A stretch of DNA of 58,361 nt from assembly GCA_937958295.1 (NCBI GenBank), contig CALFEY010000080.1:1-58361 (forward strand), given 5' to 3'. The stretch's first letter is position 1. Each line of letters begins with the position of its first letter. The notes below the pieces were generated by a model. The model was not told where the DNA came from. It ran no database searches and was given only the letters and a program-made list of their open reading frames with translations. The position numbers and the translations under genes were made by a program. The stretch comes from an uncultured Pseudomonadota bacterium. GTDB lineage: Bacteria; Pseudomonadota; Gammaproteobacteria; Burkholderiales; Casimicrobiaceae. Positions 52,110-58,361 of the stretch are shown piece after piece.

Positions 52110-55100
52110 CTAGAACGCCAGCGCCGCCTTGAGGCCGGCGCCGTAGGCGTCGGTGTTGCGTGAGAAGCTGCCGGAAATCTCCGCGCGCACCGACAGGTTG
52201 CCCGACGTGTACATCGTCACGCTGGCGGCGGCGTCCAGGCGCGTGCTGTCGAGCTTCGTGCGCGAGGTGAAGGCGGGGACGTCCGCCGGCGCGGCGGCAA
52301 AGCGCGCCGTGACGGACGGCGCGGCGTTGCCCACGAACTGCGTTAGGCCCAGCGTGAGCTGCGGCCGCACGAGGAGGCCGTCGGCCGTCTCGACCTGCGT
52401 GTAGAAGTCCACGGCAGGCAGCACGTCGACGTAGGTGTCGTGCTGGCGATCGACGCTCACGCGAAAGGCGTTGTCGCCGGTTTCGTCGAAGCCGTCCATC
52501 GAGAGGTAGTGCACGCCCACGCCGATGCGCGGCTTAAGCGCGACGGCACTGCGCTGGAAGAGCCACGCCGCCTGCACGCGGCCCGACACGAGCCACATGC
52601 GCTGCGTGGCGGTGACGGCCCCGCCGCCCCACGGCGCGCGGCGATTGTCGTAGGTGCCGTAGCCCACCGCGAGCCCGCCGGCGACCTGCATCACGCCGTC
52701 GCGGCGTAGCGCTGTGAGGCCCGCCTGGAACTCGTCGCCGCGGCTCGAGGCCTGGCTCGCGTCCACGCTCACCCGGCGCTGGCCGTAGGCGAGCGCGCCG
52801 CCGAGCGACCAGCCCCCGGACAAGGCGGCTTGACCGCCGGCCGCCACGTGCCAGTCGTTGGCGTCGAAGCCCACGTTGTCGCCCGTTGCCTGCTGGCGGA
52901 ACTCGCTGCCGCGCAGGCTTGCCCACCCGCACGAGCCTTCGCCGAAGTACCGTGCCTCGCCCGCGCGCTGGTCGCAGTTGACGAGCGCGTCGCTGAACTC
53001 GATTGCCGAGAGCAGGGAAACGATCTGGTTGTCCACGGCGAGCTCGATGCCCATCGTATTCATCGCGCCGGCGTACGTCGCGCCGTCCTCGATGGCGATG
53101 AGCGAGCGGGCGAGCGCGGGGTCGAGCGCCTGGCGGCGGTACAGGGCGTGCAGGTGGCGCGCCACTGCATCCTGGTTGTCGTTGGTCGCCGCGAGAATCC
53201 CCGTGTTGGCGAAATCGATGTCGTAGCCGAGCGCCAGCGCGCCGGGTGCATCCTGCTGCACGCGAAACTGGGCCACGGCGGAGCGCGAGACATCGAGGTC
53301 GGCGCTCGTCAATCCCGCCCCTGCCGTGACGATTTGCAGCGAACGCGCGCCCTCAGCCGGTTGCCAGGTATCGAGCAGGTTCACCGCGACCCGTCCGCCG
53401 AGCGCGGCGCTGCCGTCCACGATCAGGCGATCGGCCGCCCCGGCGCCGCCGGCCGCGCGGGGGTCGAGGTCGATGGCGAGCACGCCCCCGGCGCCCTGCG
53501 TGAGGTGGCCGGTGACGCGCGTGGCAGCGGCAGCGCCCGCGCCGCCGATGGCGAGCGTGCCGTCGTTGCGCAGCGTGGTGACGTCCAGGATCGCGCCGCT
53601 GTTCACCGTGGCGCCCGCGAAGTTCGCGAGCGCGATGCGCGAGGTCGACGCCGCGCCCAGCGCGGGCTCGGTGGTGGCGCCCACGATGGACCCCGTGATG
53701 ATGCCGTGATTGAAGATATCCGTGACGATCGCGCCGCCCGTCGCGCGGATCACGGGGCTCGCTGCATTGCCCGAAGCGAGCGTGCCATAGTTGGTGACGG
53801 CGTTCGCGTGGCCGTCCTTGATGCCGATCGTCTCCGCGCCGCCCGCGCCGGTGGATACCGTGACGCCCTTCGCGACGTTGATGGTTACGCTTCCGCTCTG
53901 CGCGTACCCTTGGCTCTGCGCGAGAATCGCGCGACCCTGCGAGCCCGTGGCGCTGATGCTGGCGTTCACGGCGATGGTCACGTCGCCGGAGGCATCGTCC
54001 TTGCCTTGGCCCGACGCCGACTGGGCGAAGACGCCGTGCGCCGATTCCCCGGTGACCGTGATCGGGCCGTTGACGGTGACGCTCACCGTGCCGCCATGGC
54101 CGACGGCCCCACCGCTGCCTGCGAAGTCATACAGGCGGTTGGCCTCGTCCAGGCCGCTCTTGAGGCCGGCCATCCCGCCGGAGCCGCCCACCGAATGCGC
54201 GGCGATGCCGTGCGCCGATTTGCCGCTGGTGGCAATGGCGCCGGCCGTCACGCTTACCGCTCCGCCGTCGCCGCCCGCGCCGGCGTCCTCCTGCACGTTG
54301 ATCACACCCATGCCGATGTTGAGGTCCGCCCACGAGTAGGCGAGCGACTTCTCGAGGTTGCCCGCCGTGCCGCCGCCCCCGCCCACGGACTGCGCGAAGA
54401 TGCCCACGCCGCCTTCGCCGGTGGTGCGGATCCCGCCGGGCGTGCTCACGGTCACGTTGCCGCCGTGCCCGCCGCCGCTGCCGCCGCCGCTGATCGCGAT
54501 CTTGCCGGACAGCCCCTCGCTCGCTGCGCCGCCGTCGCCGCCTCCGCCGCCGATCGATTGGGCATGGATGCCGAACGAGTGGTGGCCGCTTGTGGTGAGA
54601 AGGGCGGCATTGTCCACGGTCACGTCGCCGCCATCCCCCGACGCGCCCCCCGAGCCGCCGACGATGATGTTGACGCTCGTGAAGCCGGGGATCGACGTGA
54701 AGGTCTTGCCGAGCGAGGTGATTTCGCCGGCGAGCTTGTCCGTGGTCCAGGCGGTGAGCCCCGTGCTGCCTTCGCCGCCGTTGCCGCCGCCGCCGCCCAC
54801 CGACTTGGCGTAGATCGCGTGCGCGACCTTCCCCGCCGTGGCGATGGCGGCGGTGTTGTCCACGCCGACCGTGCCGCCGTTGCCCGCGGCGCCGCCCGAG
54901 CCGCCGATCTCGATCTTGGCGTTGATCTTGACCGCGGTCTGCGTACCGTCGCCCGCCTTGCAGAGGTAGTTGTCGCCCGCCGCCACGCGCACGCCGGTGC
55001 AGATACCGTTGAACGAGTAGCTGTAGGCGGACGCGGCGCCGCCGCTGCCGCCGCCACCGCCGATGCTCATGGCCTCGAGGCCGCGGGAAAGGTCCCCCTG

Positions 55101-58100
55101 CGTCGTGATCGTGCCGGCATTGGTGACGTGCACGCTGTCGCCGTTGCCGCCGGCCCCGCCGCTCCCCCCGGCGCCCAGGTTGATGTTCGACGACAGCGTA
55201 TTGCCGCCGCCGCTGCCCGTGAGCGTGACGACGATGGCCCCGGCATTGCCCCCGTGCCCGCCGCCGCCGCCGATGCTCTGCGCAGCGAGGCCGGGGCTGC
55301 CGGCGGATTGCGTGAGCAGGGCGCCGGCATTGCGCACGGTCACCTTGCCGCCGTCGTTGCCGTTGCCGCCTACGCCGCCGTGGTTGGCGGAGAAGGTGAG
55401 GCTCGATCCCGGTGTGGCGGTGGCCGCCACGGTGTACACGCCGCCGCCCGCCCCGCCGCCGCCGCCGATGGACTGGGCGAGAAGCGCCACCGCGAGAAAG
55501 CCTTGCGTGGTGATGCTCGCGTTGTTGGTGACGTCCACGGTACCGCCTACCGCGCCGCTCGCGCCGATCCCGCCCCAGGTGCCGGTCATCTGCAGCGAGC
55601 CGGTGGAGCTCGCCGCGGCGTTGCCGCTGTAGACGCTGCCGGCGATGCCCCCGTTGCCCCCGATCGAATGGGCGGCAAGGCCATAGGATCCGAAGCCCGC
55701 GGTGGCGATCGTCCCCTGCGCATTCACCGTGACGGCGCCGCCCACGCCCCCGGCACCGCCGCTGCCGCCCACGCTCACGTTGACGCTGCCGGAGACCTCC
55801 CCGGCGGACAGGCCCGCCTCGACGGACAGGCCGCCTTCGCCGCCGGCACCGCCGGTGCTCATCGCGACGATGCCGTGCGCGAGGTCGCCTCCCGTGGACA
55901 CGCGTCCGGCGGACGAGACCGACACGGCCCCCGCCGCGCCGCCCACGCCCCCGTTGCCGCCCACCGACGAGTTGAGGCTGCCCATCGTGAGACCCGAGGT
56001 GGTGATCGTGCCCTTCGCATTGCCGCCGCTGCCGGCGATCGACTTGGCGTCGATGCCGGTGGAGAAGAGGCCCTCGGTGGCGATGTCGGCCTGGTTCGTC
56101 ACGGTCACGACACCGCTCGATCCGCCCGGGCCGGCGCGTCCGCCGACCGCGACGTCGATGTCCCCCAGCGACGCCGCGCTGGCGTCGATCACGAGCCCCG
56201 AAGAGCCGCCGCCATTGGCGATGGAGTGCGCGCGCAGGCCGTCGCTCACGCGGCCTGCGGTGGTGATCGCGGCCGTGTTGATCACGGTGACGTTGCCGCC
56301 GCTGCCCGTGCTGCTGCCCGGCACCGAATCGTGGCTGCCGCCGTTGCCGCCCACGGTCACGCCGAGGTTACCTCCGGAGACGCCGTTGGCGGACACGGTC
56401 ACGCCGGCATCGCCGCCGCCGCCACCGACGCTCTGCGCCGTGATCGCGGCGGCATTGTGGCCGGCGGTGGCGATGCTGGCGCCAGTCGTGACGTTCACCG
56501 GGCCGCCGTTGCCGGCCGCGCCACCGCTGCCGCCCACCGTGGTGCCGACGCTGAGTCCCGATGCCGCATCGAAGGTGCCCGTGAAATCGGCCGCGCCGCC
56601 GCCACCGCCCACGGTGCGGGCGACCACGCCGTACGCCGCATGCCCCGCGGTGGTGATGGCCCCGGCGGTGGCCACGGTTACGGCACCGCCCGACCCGCCG
56701 GCGCCGCCGCTGCCGCCCACCGCGGTGGTTACGGCTACGGCGCTCGGCAGCGTCCCCGTCGCGACCGTCCCCGCCGTGCCCCCGCCGCCCCCCGCCGAGT
56801 GCGCGCGCACCGCGGCGGAGCCGTCGCCGGTGGTGGCCAGCGCACCGGTGGCCACGACGCTGACCTGGCCGCCCGCGCCGCCGAGGCCGCCGCTGCCTCC
56901 GACGCTGGTGTCCACCGATACGAAGCCGCCCTGCGCGGCCGCGACCGTGGTGCCGGCGTGCCCGCCGCCGCCGCCCACCGCCATCACGTGGAGGGCATCC
57001 GCATTGGTGCCTTGCGTGGAAACATCGCCGGACAGGCTCGCACTCGCGCTGGCCGCATTGCCGCCGCCTCCGCCGATGCCGCCCACGGCGACGGCGACGG
57101 TGGCAAGCGGCACCGCCGCCACCGAGATCGCGTTGCCGGCGTCGCCGCCGCCTCCGCCCTGGCTCTGGACGAAGATGCCGCGCGCGCGGTCACCGCTGGT
57201 GCGGATCGTGTAGCCGCCCGCGCCGGAGTCGTTGTAGCTCGCGTCGCCGCCGCTCCCGCCCGCGCCGCCCTTGCCCCCGATGGCGAGGCTGAAGGCCACG
57301 GAGACGCCGATCGCATTGGACCCCGACCCGCCGCCCTGGCCCACGCTTTGCACCACCACACCGTCGGCGTCGCGGCCTTGTGTCGTGATGGAGGCGTCGT
57401 TCTGCGCTGCGGCGGTGGCACCGCTGCCGCCGTTCCCGCCAACGCCCCCGATCGCCACGATGCCCGACGTGGAGTGCGCGCTGCCGCCGCCCCCGCCGAT
57501 GCTCGTGGCGGTGATGCCGTCGGCCTGGTCGCCCTTCGTCTGGATCGTGCCGGTGGCCCCGTTCACGACCGTGGCCTGGCCGCCGTTGCCGCCCGCCCCC
57601 GACGTGCCGCCGATCGCCGCCACGCCGCGCGCGGCCCCGGCATCGCCGCCGCCGCCCCCCTGGCTCGTGGCGGCGATGCCCACCGATCCGCTGCCGCTCG
57701 TGGCAAGCGATGCTTCGTTCTGGATCGAGACCACGCCGCCGTCGCCGCCGGATGCGCCGGTGCCGCCCAGCGCCGCCACGCCATCGGTGGACGAGGCCTT
57801 GCCGCCGCCGCCTCCGACGCTCTGCGCCGTGATGGCCGTGGCCGAGTCGCCGGCGGTGGCGATGGACGACGCGCTGCCCAGCACCGTCACGCCCACACTG
57901 CCGCCGCCGCCCGCGCTTTGGTCGTTGGCCCCGTACGCGACGAATCCGGACGCATTCCCGGCGTTGCCGCTGTAGCCGCCCACGCTCTGCGCGAAGATGC
58001 CGTTGCCTTCGCTGCCCTGCGTGACGAGGGTGCCCGAGTACGTGATATCCACGGCGCCGCCCGGCCCGCCTCCGAGGTCGGCGCCGCCATGCCCGCTGCC

Positions 58101-58361
58101 GCCATCGCCGGGTCCGCCGTTGCCGCCCGCGCCACCGTAGCTCCGCGCGAAGAGGCCGAGCCCCTGGTCGCCGCCCACGCTGATGCTCGCGCCGTTGAGC
58201 CCGATGGTGATGTCGCCACCCGCCCCGCCCACGCCGCCGTCGCCGCCGAAGCCCTTGATGGTGCCGGCATGCCCGAAGCCGCCGTTGCCCCCGGTGCCGC
58301 CGGCGCTCACCGCCTGGATAGCGTGCTGCTGCGGCTGGGTCACGGTCACCGACAGCATGCC
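52110..58361 (-). CDS. Glycine-rich autotransporter (type Va), N-terminus outside the window
   Basis: 2083 visible residues; the frame stays open to the right edge, so the start and signal peptide are missing. The passenger carries about 25 copies of a repeat of about 50-60 residues built on ATAGDGAHGIVAQSVGGGGG-like turns, with the glycine run often GGGGG. A transition region follows (AVDNQIVSLLSAIEFSDAL), then about 290 residues of alternating strands forming the outer-membrane beta-barrel, which ends in the expected terminal Phe (AALAF). It would be a secreted or surface-displayed adhesin-like protein. Cysteines are almost absent except one insert (about 54955-55005) and a pair just before the barrel. 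Convergent with pyrC'. Confidence 0.93.
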   Translation of the reverse strand, partial: GMLSVTVTQPQQHAIQAVSAGGTGGNGGFGHAGTIKGFGGDGGVGGAGGDITIGLNGASISVGGDQGLGLFARSYGGAGGNGGPGDGGSGHGGADLGGGPGGAVDITYSGTLVTQGSEGNGIFAQSVGGYSGNAGNASGFVAYGANDQSAGGGGSVGVTVLGSASSIATAGDSATAITAQSVGGGGGKASSTDGVAALGGTGASGGDGGVVSIQNEASLATSGSGSVGIAATSQGGGGGDAGAARGVAAIGGTSGAGGNGGQATVVNGATGTIQTKGDQADGITATSIGGGGGSAHSTSGIVAIGGVGGNGGSGATAAAQNDASITTQGRDADGVVVQSVGQGGGSGSNAIGVSVAFSLAIGGKGGAGGSGGDASYNDSGAGGYTIRTSGDRARGIFVQSQGGGGGDAGNAISVAAVPLATVAVAVGGIGGGGGNAASASASLSGDVSTQGTNADALHVMAVGGGGGHAGTTVAAAQGGFVSVDTSVGGSGGLGGAGGQVSVVATGALATTGDGSAAVRAHSAGGGGGTAGTVATGTLPSAVAVTTAVGGSGGAGGSGGAVTVATAGAITTAGHAAYGVVARTVGGGGGAADFTGTFDAASGLSVGTTVGGSGGAAGNGGPVNVTTGASIATAGHNAAAITAQSVGGGGGDAGVTVSANGVSGGNLGVTVGGNGGSHDSVPGSSTGSGGNVTVINTAAITTAGRVSDGLRAHSIANGGGSSGLVIDASAASLGDIDVAVGGRAGPGGSSGVVTVTNQADIATEGLFSTGIDAKSIAGSGGNAKGTITTSGLTMGSLNSSVGGNGGVGGAAGAVSVSSAGRVSTGGDLAHGIVAMSTGGAGGEGGLSVEAGLSAGEVSGSVNVSVGGSGGAGGVGGAVTVNAQGTIATAGFGSYGLAAHSIGGNGGIAGSVYSGNAAASSTGSLQMTGTWGGIGASGAVGGTVDVTNNASITTQGFLAVALLAQSIGGGGGAGGGVYTVAATATPGSSLTFSANHGGVGGNGNDGGKVTVRNAGALLTQSAGSPGLAAQSIGGGGGHGGNAGAIVVTLTGSGGGNTLSSNINLGAGGSGGAGGNGDSVHVTNAGTITTQGDLSRGLEAMSIGGGGGSGGAASAYSYSFNGICTGVRVAAGDNYLCKAGDGTQTAVKINAKIEIGGSGGAAGNGGTVGVDNTAAIATAGKVAHAIYAKSVGGGGGNGGEGSTGLTAWTTDKLAGEITSLGKTFTSIPGFTSVNIIVGGSGGASGDGGDVTVDNAALLTTSGHHSFGIHAQSIGGGGGDGGAASEGLSGKIAISGGGSGGGHGGNVTVSTPGGIRTTGEGGVGIFAQSVGGGGGTAGNLEKSLAYSWADLNIGMGVINVQEDAGAGGDGGAVSVTAGAIATSGKSAHGIAAHSVGGSGGMAGLKSGLDEANRLYDFAGSGGAVGHGGTVSVTVNGPITVTGESAHGVFAQSASGQGKDDASGDVTIAVNASISATGSQGRAILAQSQGYAQSGSVTINVAKGVTVSTGAGGAETIGIKDGHANAVTNYGTLASGNAASPVIRATGGAIVTDIFNHGIITGSIVGATTEPALGAASTSRIALANFAGATVNSGAILDVTTLRNDGTLAIGGAGAAAATRVTGHLTQGAGGVLAIDLDPRAAGGAGAADRLIVDGSAALGGRVAVNLLDTWQPAEGARSLQIVTAGAGLTSADLDVSRSAVAQFRVQQDAPGALALGYDIDFANTGILAATNDNQDAVARHLHALYRRQALDPALARSLIAIEDGATYAGAMNTMGIELAVDNQIVSLLSAIEFSDALVNCDQRAGEARYFGEGSCGWASLRGSEFRQQATGDNVGFDANDWHVAAGGQAALSGGWSLGGALAYGQRRVSVDASQASSRGDEFQAGLTALRRDGVMQVAGGLAVGYGTYDNRRAPWGGGAVTATQRMWLVSGRVQAAWLFQRSAVALKPRIGVGVHYLSMDGFDETGDNAFRVSVDRQHDTYVDVLPAVDFYTQVETADGLLVRPQLTLGLTQFVGNAAPSVTARFAAAPADVPAFTSRTKLDSTRLDAAASVTMYTSGNLSVRAEISGSFSRNTDAYGAGLKAALAF
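53900..58361 (-). repeat. About 25 glycine-rich passenger repeats
   Basis: Repeated protein pattern [A/V]-x-[S]-[V/I]-G-G-G-G-G every 50-60 residues, preceded by a strand TVTNxAxITTxG. The corresponding DNA is strongly GC-rich with GCCGCC runs; it is coding throughout and has no CRISPR-like exact repeats. Confidence 0.8.

Noticed and set aside
55702..57213. Plus-strand Pro/Thr/Ala-rich frame within the autotransporter.
   Set aside because: Antisense of GGC repeats gives Pro/Ala-rich sequence; no start context or family signal.
52110..58361. CRISPR-like periodic repeats.
   Set aside because: Repeats are degenerate at DNA level, in frame and encode glycine-rich passenger units.
1..58361. tRNA, rRNA, insertion sequence or prophage genes.
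   Set aside because: None of the expected sequence signatures (tRNA arms with CCA context, transposase DDE frames, integrases) was seen.

Overview
The window is dense, very GC-rich chromosomal DNA with short intergenic gaps. I see no rRNA, tRNA, insertion sequence, prophage or CRISPR array. The gene content fits a free-living betaproteobacterium: a large NAD-dependent glutamate dehydrogenase, a gmk-rpoZ-spoT block, Bug/TctC-type binding proteins, a Pil-Chp twitching chemosensory cluster, the yqgE-yqgF-pyrR-pyrB-pyrC' order, a type V autotransporter and a DUF11 protein with a C-terminal sorting-type tail. The taxon is inferred from content only.

Layout. 1-2204: C-terminal part of the large glutamate dehydrogenase. 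2205-9808: a giant exported protein of about 18 DUF11-type repeats, preceded by a leader with a hairpin and a possible 56-residue ORF that overlaps its start codon. 9809-12990: CspA-family cold-shock gene with a structured leader, a core MetE/MesD-like methionine synthase, a CtBP-like 2-hydroxyacid dehydrogenase and a monothiol glutaredoxin. 13047-16927 (minus strand): YbaY-META lipoprotein, gmk, rpoZ and spoT, a block tied to guanine nucleotides and the stringent response. 17197-23913: a catabolic island with an alpha/beta hydrolase, a triple-RidA fusion, a TctC-type binding protein, a LysR regulator, a split CHR transporter and an FAH-family hydrolase. Three of its transcription units carry the same 17-bp dyad (GTGAA-N7-TTCAC), which suggests one regulon. 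23986-33711: yicC, then a Ser/Thr kinase, PP2C phosphatase, dnaQ-like exonuclease, ppk1, sixA, ppx and ilvA, so polyphosphate synthesis and degradation sit together. 33982-44516: pilG, pilH, pilI, pilJ and a 2177-residue ChpA/PilL hybrid kinase. 44628-52015: EF-G-like GTPase, photolyase, and the yqgE-ruvX-pyrR-pyrB-pyrC' operon. 52110-58361 (minus strand): C-terminal 2083 residues of a glycine-rich autotransporter whose N-terminus lies beyond the window.

How the parts fit. The spoT operon and the ppk/ppx pair are both stress-linked phosphate or nucleotide systems. The Pil-Chp cluster probably controls type IV pilus motility. The DUF11 protein and the autotransporter are surface proteins. The least conventional part is 17197-23913, where the shared operator links otherwise ordinary catabolic families into a possible uncharacterised pathway centred on a RidA fusion whose domains all appear to lack the catalytic arginine. 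All functions are read from sequence motifs by eye; no database search was possible.
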